From: Loxodes magnus
Lineage: Eukaryota > Ciliophora > Karyorelictea > Loxodida > Loxodidae
Assembly (NCBI GenBank): GCA_946699065.1
Contig: CAMPDV010000379.1
Location: 62,001 to 126,000, forward strand
Direction: 5' to 3'
DNA: 64,000 bases
Position 1 is the stretch's first letter. Each line of letters opens with the position of its first letter. The translations under genes and the position numbers were made by a program. A model generated the notes under the pieces. It ran no database searches. It saw nothing but the letters and a program-made list of their open reading frames with translations, and had not been told where the DNA came from. Below, in pieces: positions 32,880 through 48,172 of the stretch.

Positions 32880-33799
32880 TTTATTATATATAAAAGTAGC
32901 TTCTATTGAAGCTTATTATTAAATAACTTAATTAATATTTATAAAAGTTATTTAATTTTATGAAAATATTAAGTATACTAAAAAGTCAGAATTTTTTATT
33001 TAAAGAAATCATTAAGTACGAATCACAATCTCCATACAAAGCTATATTTGAGGATTGATCTTCTCAACCTAATTTTTAGGCAGTACCAAGCCATCATAAA
33101 TTCTGTAATCCAATAAGACATGCAAAAGTTTAGACTCAATCATCCTTATAAGAGCCTCATCTTCCCATACTAATTAAATTTGCACATCACCTCGTGAAAT
33201 AACTAAGGGTGCAATTAGCAATAATAATAACTTGTAGTATGAGTCCTTGTATCATTTCCCTTTAGTACCATATTTAATTAAATTAAAATAAATTAAAATA
33301 GTTAAATTAATTTTTTGTAGTTGCATTATATTTTTTAATTACATGAGAACATTCAACTATATTATAAGATATCTATAAGCGAAATCCTAATTTCTTAAAA
33401 TTGCTTATTTAAATTAAAAAAAATAAATATTATGAATAATTTTAAAAATAATTAAAGCTTTACAAAATATTTTTGATTAAATAATTATAAAAAATAAATT
33501 ATTTTAATCTTTTCATAATATAAGAAATACTTTATTTTTAACTATGAAAAAAATAATAGTATATAACTATATAAAAATAGACAGAAGAAATAAAAGGAAA
33601 TAAATTTTTATTTTCTTCATTAAAAGAGCTGATTATAAAACAAAAGAGAAAAAATTATGAAATTTTACAATTCTAAAGAAAAGTTTTAATTTTATTAATA
33701 TTATAAATTTTATTCTTAAAAATATATTATAAAATAAATATTAAATTATTATGTAAATTAATATTTATGAAGTTTTTAAAGCTCTAAAGCTCTATTGTC

Positions 33800-35691
33800 T
33801 CATTTTGTGGTAATTTTAATAATTTTAATTTTATCGTTTTAATCATATAAAGATATTGCTGGGTAATAAGTTTTTTTTTGAAAATCTATATTGCCAAAAC
33901 AATTTTTTTAACTATAGGAATTGCAACTGAAACCTACACAAAAGCTTACACTTTATTAATTCGTATCAATTGTCATTCTAATTGATTCATCTTTTTAAAT
34001 CTTAAATTTACAGATTTATCCTTCATTATCATTATTATAAATAAGTCAATCTTTATTGACTTAGAAATATAAACCCCACCCTGACTATATGAATGCTAAA
34101 TGATTATTTTTGATCTTTCAATTATAATTATTAGTAGTAATTCCTATCATAATACTATTAAATGACTCTATTTAAAGGTCTATTTCACAAATCTTTCCAT
34201 GTTAAATATCGAAACCAAGTAAAGTAGTACCCTATCCAGAATCAGATTTTCATGCTTGACTATTTTCATCAGTGAAATAAAGACTAGTATGAGCTTTATT
34301 TGCATCAAATCTTCAAAATAACTTTTATAGTAATGGATAGAATATCGAAAAATTAGATTGATTTTAATAGTATGTTTCTAAATTTTTATTATCTTAATCT
34401 AAATTTTAAAATAAACTAAGACCTTAAGTTATATTTTTTCCTACTTAGTTAAATAAGTTATCAATTTTATCAAACTTTTAGGTAATATTTGCTAAGCTTT
34501 ACTACTGGATTTGCTTTACGTTATAAAGTTAATTTTAAATTTGCTTTATTATTAGTTCTTGAAATTAAAATTAACTTTATATCTTGCTTTAATTTTAAAT
34601 TATTAAAGTAAATTAACTCTAAAGCTATTTAAACTCTTATAAAGTTTGATTTTATTCTTAAGTTATATTGTTTTGTATCTGATACTGATTCTCTCCTTAT
34701 TTAATTGTCTAATTTTAAAGTAATTTATCAATTTAGTCTTATTTTTTATTTTCTTTTTATAGTTGACTTAATTTCTAGTTTATCTAATCAATTTAGTCTT
34801 CAATTTCTTAAAATCTTGTTTTTTCTTTATTATTTTTTTAGGTTATTTAGTTTTGTACTCGTATTTATTGCTCAGTTTCATATTTAGCATCAATTTAATC
34901 TTAAAGTCATTGTTTCCTTGAGATTTACTTCTAATTTTCTTTTTACATATAACTCAGATTTTGATTTATATTGCTAAATTAATTTATCCTTGCTTAAACT
35001 CTTACTAAACTGTATTTTTTTCTTAAATAATGTTTGATTAAGTTAATTAAAAGTCTTATGATAAACTATTCGCAAATTCTGCAAACTATTAGTCTTATGA
35101 GGATTATTTTCCTTTTTTACTTTATAGTTGATTTAAATCCTAACTAACTTAAACTAGACCATTCTAATTTTATTAGAATTAAAATTTATCATATTAAGCA
35201 ATCATCTTAATTTTATTTTTATTCTAGCTTATTTTTTATTTTATTTGCTAAATTTCTTATTTTTATTTTTACTAATTATTCTGCATCGTATTTTTGTCTA
35301 AAATTTAGCTTTATTATGTAAACTCTTATTATTCAGTTGATAAAGTTTAAATGTATTCTTGTTGCTAATTTTCTTAATATTTTTCTTAGTTTCTTTAATT
35401 TTCTAATGAACTTCACGAAATTTAAATCAATTAAACTTAGTTTTCTAGTTCTCTTGTTTTTTTGAAAAGATAAATAAAAAACCACTGAAAAAATGAAATA
35501 AATTAAAATTTTAGAAATCCTATCTCTTTTTATTTTATTTTCTATTTCCTAGTGGTTCATTTTCATTTTTGAGCTAATAGTTATTAAACATTAGTGATTT
35601 ACCTAATCTTCGATTAAGATTTATAAGCCACAATGATTACATTTTAATTCAAATTATTTTTGAATAACAAATATTTTTCAAGATCCTACAT
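33800..35691 (-). pseudogene. Gene B, unit 2: broken SPRY paralogue
   Basis: Same length (1892 bases) and the same frame breaks as the unit 1 copy. The second codon is TAG here instead of CAG, a silent Gln change under the reassigned code. Confidence 0.6.
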
Positions 35692-36125
35692 TTTTTATAA
35701 AGAATAGATAATTTTATATTTAATTATTCTAATTACAATATAATTTTTTCAGTAGATTTATTTCAATTTAATACTTTTAGTTTTTTAGTCTTTTTTAAGA
35801 AATCTAATCTACAATTTTTTTTAAAAGTTTTTAAATAAATATTTATGTGCTTTTTTGAAAGATAATTTTAAATGAAAAATTGATTGCTTTATTAGATAAA
35901 TATATATAATTATTTTATGTGTTCTGTAATCAAATTATTTGATTTATTTTTATTTTTGCTTAAAATAGATTAAATATTTCCTTTATTTCAATTTTTCTTT
36001 TATCTTTAAATTAATATTACCTTATTTCTTTATATTAAAATCTTTATTTACTTAAAGATTATTTAAATTAAAAATTTTTATACATTTTTTTGTTTTATAA
36101 GGTTTTTATTTTTATTTAAATATAA

Positions 36126-36890
36126 GTATAGTTTTTTTTTTCTTAGTTTATTTTGTTCAAATACTTTTTCACTCATAAAAATCTTCATATATGATCTCTT
36201 AGAATTATCTTATATTTATTTCCTTTTAATTTTCATTTATTCAATAAAATTTCTGCGGTTATTTAGATCTTCTTATTCTTCAGTAATTTTATTATCAAGT
36301 CTGACAATGAAGTGTAATAACCACAATTTAGTGAGGATTATTTTCATTTCTTGCTACACTACTTCAATTTCTTAATGACGTATGAAATGTAAGTATTTTC
36401 ATCCGTAATTTCCAAAAGGCATGCAGCTTATTCTACATACTTTTTTGAAATTTTGTCTGTATCACCTTTTAAAAACTTAAAATTTAATGTCTTAATCGAA
36501 ACTGTATTATTTACTTAAGCATCAATAGCATCGTCTTGCTCATCTTATAATCTGTCAGAATATAATTATTGAAAATTCTTACTTTTTTTTAATTCAATAT
36601 CTTTAGGAATAGTTCCTCACTTTTTCGCTTCATTTTTATTTTTTATTTTCTTATTTTGTTCATTTAGATATTTTACTTCCTATAAATCCTTGACTAAAAC
36701 ATCTTTTTTTAATTGCAGGGTCATGATTTTAACTAAAGCGTTTATTAACATATCTCTTATCTTCTATAGACTTTTAAATTGCTACTATATGATTTTATAC
36801 TTTATTACTTATAATATAAATCAAAGTTAATAAAGCTATATTATTTCTTCATTTAGCTATCCTTAGTGATTGTTTAGATGCCACAAACAT
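36126..36890 (-). pseudogene. Gene D, unit 2 (one-base insertion)
   Basis: Copy of gene D. An extra base in the run near 36700-36712 (ATC plus seven T instead of AT plus eight T) shifts exon 1 relative to unit 1. The intron is kept at 36354-36379. Confidence 0.5.
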
Positions 36891-39760
36891 GTTTCTGTTA
36901 AATCAGAGAGATTATATTTAAATTAGTTAGGTTTCATCTAAAAGAGAAAATTTGATTAGAAATGAAGATAGAATTGGAATGACATGAGTAATGGAAGGAG
37001 AGAAGAAGAGAGATTTTTAAAACTTTATTTTTAATACCTGAGTAATCTGGTATCCAGCATGAAAAGATGAAAATCCTCTATAATTGCGAAACTTAATTTA
37101 TCCTATTATTATTACATCTCTTCTGTTATTTTTATTTTTCTATTTTACTTCTTATGTTAATTTAGACATTTTAAGTAATTTAATTTAAATATTACTAATT
37201 TTTAGATAAAAGATTAAAATCATATTAATATACAATAAATCTATTCATATATGCTTAGTAGTATCTTTTTAAATAAGTTTAATCATTTTATTCATTTCTT
37301 TACGATTTAACTTTAATTACCTATAAATTTTTAATACTTTAAATATAAATTTTATGTAGTTTTATTATATTTAAGATATCATGTATGCTAAATTAAAGAT
37401 AAGCTATTTTTATTTTATTATATCATTTAAATAGGGTGGAAAGCCCTTTCCTTCGGATGCTGCTTGGAGGCCCAGCAAGGCAACAAAAAAATGAGCGTGG
37501 GCGGAGGATAAATCGGAGGAAGAGAAACTAATTACAAGAGAAGGAAGATGTGACAAGCTGGAGAACTCTGAATGCCAGGAGGAAACTTTCTTCATCATAG
37601 GTTGGGGAAATGTACCCGTAATCGCATATTGCATACTATGCTTTGGAGGGAAAAATTGCAGGGACGTACTGCAGGAAGAGAAAATAAGGAAAGAGAGACC
37701 TATAAAAAAATTTCGACATTAAATAAAATTAATTTAAAGAGCCGCGCACCAACAAGAGTACTATGCGCTCTATAATCTAATTTATTTATTTATTTAACTA
37801 GATTCTTTAATTTAATTTAGATAATGAAGTAGTCAGTAATATATGTTAAAGAACCTTTAAGCGTTTTTTAAGAAAAGGAGAGCTTACGCTTTTCCTTTCA
37901 GTGAGTTATAAAAATCAAAGTAGCGTGGCTTGTCTAGCAGTTGATGCGCATGGAGACATAGTCTTCTGGTAGGCAAAGTCTATTTAAAAATGAATTTTCC
38001 ATTTGTACATTCTTCCGCCAGGATAACGGTAGAGGCGATTTTCATTCTTCTTAAATTTTGACAACTTTCGTCTTTTTTCTTGTTCGCTTATTCCTCCTAA
38101 TAAGTTTAAATTATCAGTAGTTCCTCTATTTTCTATGTAAGTTCTTCATTATCTATAGAAGTTTCAAGCACTAGCATACAAGTAGAACTATTTCTGAGTT
38201 TTGGCTTATTGGTGTCTTACAGGAGAAGGAGAATAGGTAAGGAATGTTCATTCTCTTCTTAGTTTCATCATTTTAGTATCTATTAATTACTGTTATACCT
38301 TTTCTTGGTATTATACTACTTCTCAAGAGACTTTATTAGTTATTTTCTAAGGTCTTTCACTTAATCTCTAAGTTCCTGGACTTCTTCTCAAAGTGAGTCT
38401 GGATTTCTAGTTTAGAGCCACCCCATTGCCATGCTAATTATTACATATCATTTTTTAACTTTGAGCCTTTCACCACCCAGTTAAGCTCGCCAATTATCAT
38501 TGCTATTGTATCAGATTCCTTTTTAAATAAATTTCCTTATTCTCTTGCTTACTAGAAATTTCTTTCTGTGAAAATTCAATTAGATTCAATAATTAAGATT
38601 AACTTTTTTATTTTACTAATTTAATTTGTTCTAAAAATTAATTTAAATATCCAATAGATTTTACTTTTTTTCTATCTGCTATATCTTTCTTCAAAGTTTT
38701 TAGTAGATTACATTATTTTTTCTTTTTTTTCTTGAATTAAAAAGTTTATTTTCTAAGCAAAACAATAATGCTAATTTTCCAAGCTAGTTTTTTCTATAAT
38801 CTTCAATAATTTTAGCATTCCTATTTACTTGAAAATTTGCTTTATTTATCAATAAATTAATAATCTTATGCATTTTTTAATATTTTCCTTCTTTTTTCCT
38901 CGTTTCCTTTTATTTATACGAAAGCTTATTTTATTTTTATCTATTAAATAAAAGTTAATAAAGCTATATTAGCTTGAGATACTTTTGATAATTTTAAAAT
39001 TGATATTTAATATATCAATTAAATATAAAAATTGAATATAAATAATACAAAAATATTGATTAAATTCTTTTATAATTAAATATTTTATATTTATAAGCTT
39101 TTTAAGTTCTTAAATGAAAACTACATATTTTTAAATATGCTCATTCATGTTTATTTTTCAAAAAAAGTTAGTTAAAATATAATAATAGTAATTATGAATG
39201 AAAATATAAGTATTTAAAATGTTTAATTTATTTATGTTAAAGGTACATTTAATAAATAATTTATTTATTTCTCATTTTTTATTTAATTAAAAGAAGATTA
39301 CTTGAAGTGTTTTTAATTAATTATTAAAAATGTCACCTTTAAAAATATTTAATTTTACAATGTGCTTTTCTTGTGAAGATGGCTTGATTATATTTAATTT
39401 TTTTAGTGGTAAATAACTTAAATTTGGATGTTTAAAATTAGTTATTTTTGAATTGATTAAATGAAAAATTGACGTTTAATTTAATCTAGCATAGAAATAA
39501 TTTTAGACTAATAAATACTTGAATCTATCAAATTTGATATAATGATATTTTAAATATATTTGCTGTTTTTGTTTAAAGACTCAAAGAATTTTCTATTAAC
39601 AGAATACTTAAAATATAAACAATAAATAGTAAAGTTTTAATATTTTTCTTATAATTTGTATAGATTTATATTTGAATAACGATTAAAAATTATAATAAGA
39701 TCACTAAATTATTTATATATAGGTTATATACTAACATATAAACTATAAATATTAAAAAAA

Positions 39761-40641
39761 ATGGAATAATAGATCCGTCTTTCAAAAAACTAAATAAGGA
39801 AAGCAAGAAAGCAAGACAATAATAAGATCTAGCTCTTCACCTGAAGGAAAAATAATGATAGGTCCAGCCGAGTCAGTTAATCCACAAACTTAGAGTAACA
39901 ACTTTCTTCAAGAGTAAATTGAAAAAATGAAAGCAATGATCATTAAATAAGATGAAATGATATTCAATTACGGAGATCGAATTCGAGAACTTATGGATTG
40001 CATCGAAGATTAAAACAACGAATTAAAAATATTGAGAAGCTAGCTAATAAAAAGAAGTTTAGTTACAGAATAGTAATTATAAAAAATGTCATAATCAAAT
40101 TTTAAATAATCTCAATGCATGATTAAAGAAGAAACTCCAATCCAATTTTAGAATACAGAATAAAATAAACCTAGTTAAGAATAGGCAAGCACAGATTTAA
40201 CTAAAAGAATTGAACAACTGGAAAATAAAATATTTAAAAAGAAGAACACTGAGAAATAAATAAAAAAATTGTTGGTATTGCTACTCACGAAATCACTTAC
40301 TAAGACACTGCAAAGAATGAAAGAATTTACAGATAAGAGAAGAGCAGAAAACATGAAAGCTTTAAATAAACTATGGATTACTGAAAATGGAGTTTGCAAA
40401 CATAAAACTTTTAATACGCAACAAAGAAAATTAATAATGGTAACCATCCACTTACAAAAAAGGTCGGTGAAGACTTACCACGTAAAAAAATTGGTCTGCA
40501 GGTACCTGGTTGAAAGCCCAGGGATAGCAAACTTTTATTTAACGCTAAGTTCATTTTTATTATTATTATAAACTATAAATATCTATAATTTGGTATATTT
40601 TAATAGCTGAATAATAAAATGCTTATTTTCTAAAATTATGA
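39761..40641 (+). CDS. Gene 1, unit 3
   Basis: Octanucleotide collapsed to one full copy (39803-39816), which again leaves the ATG out of frame with the coil. Coil and zinc knuckle (from 40270) are unchanged. Confidence 0.55.
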
Positions 40642-42763
40642 GAAAAATTAAAAATTTGAAATATAAAATAATAATAGTTAATTAAACTACACTTATAATC
40701 ATTTTTAGCATCTTTGCTTTATTCAAATTATTATATTTTCTGAGAACCTAATATTATGCAAATATAATCTTATAACTTTAGATTTTAACTTTAATTTATT
40801 CTTTAGGTTGAAACAGGAAAAATCATTATTAATTAGAGCTTTCTTTAAAACCGAATAAAAGAAATTAAATAAATCTTTATAGATTAATTAGTCAAAAATA
40901 AAACTTAAATTTGTTTAAGAATGGACATATAATAAGTAAAGATGATAATACATCAATCTTGTTATATTCTAAAAAGAAATAATTTATTTTCTATTCATTT
41001 GTAACATAAAGCATAAAGCATTTATAAATTGTATATTAAAAGTAAAAATTATATTTCTAATTTTCCTTTTTTATCAAAATGCTTAATTTACAAGAGACAA
41101 CTTATAAGCATTTAAAAATTAAAAATGAGAAAAGTTATATACTATTAGATTTTAGTTTTGACTAATTGTATAAGTCTAAGCGTTTTAGAAATTCTTGAAG
41201 TTTAGTAGAGAAAATAATATAATTTAGTTAAATTTTTATAATATAATAGTTATTTAATTTTAATTTAACATACTTCTATTTATTTAAGCGTCTTTTTTAA
41301 ACTTAATCTAAAATATTTGTATAATTTTATTTTAATTTACAAATAAAAAAAGCATACTTCTTTCCTAAAATTTAGGAGTTTAAAATAGATATAATTTTAA
41401 ATCAATTTATAATTATTTTCGAATTACATTAAATATTTTTGTCTTAATACTTTATTTTTAATTTAGCATAAGTAAACATATAAGGGTATTTTAAGAGAAA
41501 GATAGAAAAATAGATTAAATATAAGTAAAGAAGCTTTATTTTAATGAGGTAATATATAAACGAAAATGAATAATAGGTATATCGAATAAAAACTTTCCTG
41601 AAGATAAAATGTTTACTTATATTAAACACTTTTAATATCATTTTTAAAGTAAATTAAGTTATTTATTCATGTCTGATTGTTTAAATTTAACTATTTTCAA
41701 AATTAATTATTTAAATAACTTATCTAATTAATTTATTCAAAAATCAATTCAAATAATTAAATAGTAATTGAATCACAAAAATTAAATAATTCATTTAATG
41801 TTTTAAAGCTTAAATATTAAAGCTAAAGACTTTCTTAATTTAGACATTTATAGTTTATTCTCTTTAATTTTAACTATAAAACAACTATATATAGTTTTAA
41901 AGTTAAACGCATTCATTTTTCATAAATTTACTTCTTAGATAATGCTAAATAAGATTGAAATTTTCATAAATGTTAAATGATTAAATCAAAATTATTTCTA
42001 GAGTTAATTTGCAAATTTATTTTGCTTATCATAATTTTCTTATCATTACTAATTAAAACTTACACTATTTTATTACCCTATTTTTAACAATATATGCTGA
42101 TTTAGTAATTACTAAGAATTTGTAAGATTTAAATATTAAAATTCCTGTTAAATTGCCATCATAAACAAATTTATTTTATATAGAAATTTTAGATAAATAA
42201 ATATGCTTATAGAGCACCTCGTTGGCTCGCAGCTCTTTCAATTTAATATTAATATTAAATATTAAAAAAGTGTTCTCATCTTCATATTGTCATTCTAACC
42301 CTCCAATTAGTCATGACAGCTTATCCAAATGTGGAATCTGTTTATTAAAAAATTATTCATGAGTTTTTAACCAAATGCTCCAGTCTTCTTGAATAAGACC
42401 TTAGAATTGTAATTAAGTCAATTGCAGCTCATTAATAAAGCATTCATACTGCTATCGAGAACCCTTTAGCAAGTTGTGATTGTCTCTTCCGAGTTTGTTT
42501 ACCCTTTTCCGTGGTAGCATCTAGTGCAGGATTACTCGCAGTGATATATACACTGCGCCAAATTACCTACTAATTCTCCTGACAGCCATTTGATTATATT
42601 TGAATATTGTAATTTTAATAATGTTTGTTTGATTAAATAAAAGAAGCAATCAATTTAAATTAGAGAAAAAAGAGAAAATAGACTAAAAGAATATATATTT
42701 TGATTATTAAGAAACTAATTATTGTTTTTAATTAAAATTTATATAGTAGTACAGGATAAAATA

Positions 42764-43450
42764 ATGGAACATTTCTTGCAAAAAGTCTCTTCTAAACAGG
42801 ATTCCAATCAAATTACGATTAGCAAAATATACTTTAACAACTCAAAATTATGCAATAAAATATTTCTAATCTTTTAAGACATGTAAAAAAGCTTGGAGGA
42901 AAAATTGCATATTTGATCTCTAACACGTAAGAATAAAAAAGTGAAAGTACTCAGCAAATATCAAAATCGAATAATTAGAAACAAAATTTCACCAATTCGC
43001 TGAGCTGATCGTAAGCATACTCCTTTAAAATATGTTGATGAATTACTCGATCGATGTAGAACCTGATCAACCAGAAACATTTTTATAATATAATTGATTT
43101 TAGATAGGGATGAGAAATCCTTCCAATGCGATTGATTGAAACTCTGGTACCAGGAAGTACCCCGTGTGAAGGCCTGAACAAGAATCTTTGCAGGAGCCAA
43201 GAATATCAAGACTGAGGCATCAAGTAACAATATGTTGAACGATGCCTGAGAATAAGGTCTCTTTAGGGAAGCACTCCGACACTGGCCCTATAGGAGACGA
43301 GAATATCCAAGGGATGTTAGCCCAGGGAAGAATGCAATGTAATACGTTTTTTAACTTTAAAGAACTTTAATTAAAGAGCTGCGCGCTATCGTAGTGCTAC
43401 GCACTCTATAATCTTTGTTTTTTTTATAAAAATAAGAAAAAAAATGGTGA
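42764..43450 (+). CDS. Gene E, unit 3
   Basis: Full-length in the same frame as unit 1 (228 codons before the TGA at 43448). It carries a few substitutions (for example GCA instead of GTA at the SPGKN end). Confidence 0.6.
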
Positions 43451-44337
43451 TATTAAAGGATATTTGGACATACACCAAGATACTTCTGATATTTAAAACG
43501 AAAGCAATAACAAGAAAATTTAAAAATATGATAATCTTTTAGTAATTTATATTGCATTCCAGAAGGGCTGTTATGCTTGAAAAAATTGTACAAATGGAGT
43601 GAAATCTTGATGAATTGATCATGCGCAGCAAGAAGAAATTATAATATGATTGGAATTGAACTTGGCTGAAGGAAGACTCTTTAATAAAAAGATAACTTAA
43701 TACATCAAGATATGTATTAAAAGAAAATGATCCAGAAGAAGAATTGAAATAGAATATTTAACAAAAATAATAAACTTTACAGTGATGAAACTGATTGAAA
43801 GGTGTAATCACTACAATTAATTATTATCATTATTATAATATTTCTATATAGAAAAAAGGGTTATAAAAGAATAAATTTCTTAAATAAAAAATATTATTTT
43901 TATTTAATTCTAAATATAAGCTTTTCAGAGATTAGTAAAGAAAGATAAAAGATTATCTCTTAATTTTTTATTCATTCTAAATCTTTTAGAACATACAATG
44001 AAAGCTCACTTTCTATAAATTTGTAAATTATTTATACAATAAAGCTTTAAAATTTAGCTGCATTTAAGTAGACAAAATTATAAACATAGCATAAAGAATT
44101 TCAAAAGAAATAAATAATAAATTAATTATTTAATATACTCATTGCATAGTATCAAAACCAAAAAGTGTTATTGAAAGAATTGTCTCCAGTTTTGGAATGA
44201 ACTAGAAATAAACTTCCGAAATAATTTTCTTAATATTAAGAATTGTCGTTAACTTAGAATAGTATTTAAAAATTCTAGTATGATACGAAATCTCATATCT
44301 AAAAATTAGACAGAGAAAAAGGGCAAGATAATGAAAT

Positions 44338-45622
44338 ATGAATATTCACCAACTAAGTGAAAAGCAAGTTGTTTTAAGAGCTTAAAAAATCAATATTAAG
44401 ATGAATGATAAAAAAGACATTAAAATTAATCAAAACAAAATTACTTTAAGATGTTATCTAAGTAAATTAAAAAAAATTCTAACTCGGAGAAAAAATATAA
44501 ATCAGTAATGTGCAAGAATTAAACTTATGAAAAGTGAGTTAATGAAAGCCATGAGATTTACTCACCAATAAATTCGTAAGTAGGAGAAACCCATTGAAAG
44601 TGAGGATTCGTCTTCCTCATATGAAGAGAAACACTTTGTAGGAGAAAAAAACGAATCTCATTAAGTTGGAAATCTATTATTCAATATATCTAAGTAAGAA
44701 GAGGCAATCTTTAACCTTTCAGATTAATTAAGATCCATTTTTACTTAGTACAAAGTGTTTAACGAAGAACTCGACCAAACAAAGACTTTACTTGTCATAA
44801 ATAAGCACATAACAAGAGAATAAATATGATTATAGTGCTAATAATCATCTAGTTAAGTAGTATCAATGCAGATAGAAAACCCTGTATACTAGTAGCCACT
44901 TCCTAAAATCTAATAAAAAAATACTGGCTCAACTTAAAAGAACAAAAATAGAGGAATTTCCGAAAGACTAGAGAAAATAGAAAGAATCCTTACCAAGAGG
45001 CAAAAAAAGCAAGTAATCAGAAAAAGATATTGATATTGCAAATAAACATAACATTTAATTAGAAACTCTAAAGACGTTAAAAACCTTCAAGTAAAAAAAA
45101 GTAAAAGAACCGCTAAGACAGATCTCAAGACTTTGAATTACAAGAGAAGGAATTTACAAAAAAAATTTAATTCAAAAACTTAGAGAGAGCAAATTGGTCA
45201 ATCTTCCTAAAAAAAGGTCATGGAACCCTGCCACGCAAAATTTAATGGGCCGCCTCAATCAAGTTTGAAATCCCTGAAGAAGGTAAACGTTTATATTGAC
45301 TACTAGTTTATATTATTATTATTATGTTACCTAAGTAATTAAATGGCTATAAAGCCTAAAAAACCAAAAAATCTGGCTTTTGGAAACACCCTTTGTTTGA
45401 AGAAAAAATCTAGAATCTTGGCAGGAGCCATGAGAGAAAGGAATTGAGACTTTGAGTAGATTTTATGTTGAAAGATATCAGGAACTTAAGCTTTTTTGGG
45501 TGATAATCCGATTACAGCCTAAAAGAAGAAATAAATTTTAAGGAAATGTTAGCATTGAAAAAGATTTAATGAAGAATCGTTTTTAACTTAAAAATATTAT
45601 AAAAAGAGCATCACGATATTGA
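44338..45622 (+). CDS. Gene 2, unit 3: knuckle and RILAGA parts fused in one frame
   Basis: Only this copy has AAGTTTG (45262-45268) where the others have AAGTTG. The extra T continues the coil/knuckle frame into the RILAGA frame, and TTG AAA then lines up with the TTG AAA of gene 1 at the same place, so this is probably the ancestral state. An added base after 45520 (AAGAAG instead of AGAG) shifts about the last 35 codons. The knuckle remains degenerate. Confidence 0.6.
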
Positions 45623-45730
45623 GGATCATTGAATTAAATATATAGATATTTAAATGAAGAATCTTTAAAAATTAGCAAATTATTAGTAATTTTAAATTAA
45701 TATTTGATTAAATGTTAATAGTTAAATATC

Positions 45731-48010
45731 TCATCTCATATCTACGCTTAAAATTTTTATGCGATCTTTATCATTATATAAAGAAACCGCAGGATAGAAA
45801 ACTCGATTTTTAAAATCAATATCTTCAAAAGCAACTCCATAACTCAAACTTTTAACGCTGCTTTTAATTTCAAAGAATAAACCTTGTTAGGTAGTGTCAA
45901 TTATCATTTTAATTATATCACCTTTTACTACTACTCGACCATAATCTGCTACTCTTAAACCATTATTTCACTTTGAAGACAACAGATTTTCTTATATAAA
46001 AAAAGAATAGCCAAGTTTTTAAAAAGCTATATTTTTATTTAAATTCTTTCAATCTTAATTATTAGGAGTAATCCCTATCATTATTGCATAAAAAGAAATA
46101 ATCTAAAATTATATTTCATATATTTTTCCATACATAATTTCGAAACTTAGTAAAGAAGTTCCCCAATCTAAATCGAGCTTTCATGCCAATTAATTATCGT
46201 CACTTAATTATATGCTTTTATGAAGTTTGTTGGTATCAAATCGTCAAAATAATTTTTAAAGTTATGGTTAAAACTTAGAAAAATTAGTTTAGATTTATTG
46301 AAAATTATCTAATATTGTTTTCTAGTTATTTATAAAATTTTCTAAATTTTTAAGTGTATCTTAAATTTGGCTTATGTTCCTAAATACATAGACAAATTAA
46401 TTATAAATTTTATCTATCTCTTATAAAAATTTATTCTTTTCTCAGGTTATGTTTGATTTGATTTACTACTAGGTTTATGTTTAATTGCTTAGTTGCTCTT
46501 AGATTTATTTTTCTATTAAGTCCTGCTTCTCGTTTTAATTTTATATTTGGCTTAAGTTTTGGTTTATAGTATTAAACTAATTCTGTACTTGCTTGAACTC
46601 TTAATAAACCTGATTTTTTTCTTAGGTTATGTTTGATTTGATTTACTACTAGGTTTATGTTTAATTGCTTAGTTGCTCTTAGATTTATTTTTCTATTAAA
46701 TCCTGGTTCTCGTTTTAATTTTATATTTGGCTTAAGCTTTGGTTTATAGTATTAAACTAATTCTATACTTGCTTGAACTCTTAATAAACCTGATTTTTTT
46801 CTTAGGTTATGTTTGATTTGATTTACTACTACGTTTATGTTTAATTGCTTAGTTGCTCTTAGATTTATTTTTCTATTAAATCCTGGTTCTCGTTTTAATT
46901 TTATATTTGGCTTAAGTTTTGGCTTATAGTATTAAACTAATTCTATACTTGCTTGAACTCTTAATAAACCTGATTTTTTTCTTAGGTTATGTTTGATTGG
47001 ATTTACTACTAGGTTTATGTTTAATTGCTTAGTTGCTCTTAGATTTATTTTTCTATTAAGTCCTGGTTCTCGTTTTAATTTTATATTTGGCTTAAGTTTT
47101 GGCTTATAGTATTAAACTAATTCTATACTTGCTTGAACTCTTAATAAACCTGATTTTTTTCTTAAGTTATGTTTAACTTGGATTACTGCGAGATTTAATT
47201 TTGTTCGTTGTTTACTTCTTAGTATTCTTTATCGTTTTCATTTTTTTATTCACTAGATATTTTTTGTTATGTGCTATTTAAGCTAATATTGTTATCATTT
47301 TTTTGTTTTTATTTTAATTCATATTATTCCTAATGTTTTTCATTTGCTATTTTACTTTCTATTTAGTCTATTCTATTTATTTAACTTTACATTTATTCTT
47401 ATATTTATTTATCTATTTAGTCCTAATTTATTTATTTACTTTAAATTTAAATTATAATTAAATTAACTTGAGTCATATTGATCTGAATTTATTTCAATTA
47501 TTAGTTTATGGCTATTGAACTAAAATTTATTTATTCTTATATTTTGTTTACATTTTGCTCAATTATTTTAATATCTTCTTTTTAGTTTTTTTTATCGTTT
47601 TACTCAAAATTTCAGTCTTATGTTTAGTTTTATTGTATAAGCTCTTATAATTTTTCTTGTAAATTTTAAATTTATTCTTGATGCTCATCTTGCTATTATT
47701 TCATTTCATTTAGCTAAGGTTTAAATTCCCTTTAGTCATTTTAAATCTTCTTCATGGCTTTTTAAATTTCATTTTTTTATGCTCACTGATAAATAAAAGC
47801 CACTGAAAAAATTAAGTAAATTAAAATTTTAGTAATCCTATCTCTTTTTATTTTATTTTCTATTTCCTTGTGGTTCTTTTTCATTTTTGAGCTAATAGCT
47901 ATTAAACATTAGTGATTTACCTAATCTTCATTTAAGATTTATAAGCCACAACGATTACAATTTTATTCATAATCATTTTTGAATAACAAATCTTTTTCAA
48001 GATCCGTCAT
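45731..48010 (-). CDS. Gene A, unit 3: zinc finger-TM-coiled coil-SPRY protein
   Basis: 2280 bases, 760 codons, the same as unit 1, with four 180-bp repeats (46445-47164) whose internal variants differ from unit 1. Start complement 48008-48010, stop TGA 45731-45733. Confidence 0.8.
46445..47164 (-). repeat. 180-bp in-frame repeats, 4 copies
   Basis: Four copies with their own variant pattern (for example AAATCC in place of AAGTCC, a silent Asp change, in the second and third). Confidence 0.92.
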
Positions 48011-48172
48011 TTTTTATAAAATCTAATGATTTGATGCTTAAATATTCTAATTACAATGTAATATTTGCAGTATAATTTATTTTAACAATTTTCTATTTTC
48101 TATTATTTATTTTATTTTATTACATTCAAGAAATGTTATCGAATAATTTTAATGTTTAATATCATTTAAAAA

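Larger units (their letters stand above)
18458..37105. repeat. Macro-repeat unit 2 (~18.65 kb)
   Basis: Collinear with unit 1 at an offset of about 18457-18458 before the octanucleotide, 18306 just after it, and 18295-18297 by the 5-9 kb region. It has 19 full octanucleotide copies and six 180-bp subrepeats. It keeps gene C intact but carries a one-base loss in gene E. Confidence 0.97.
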
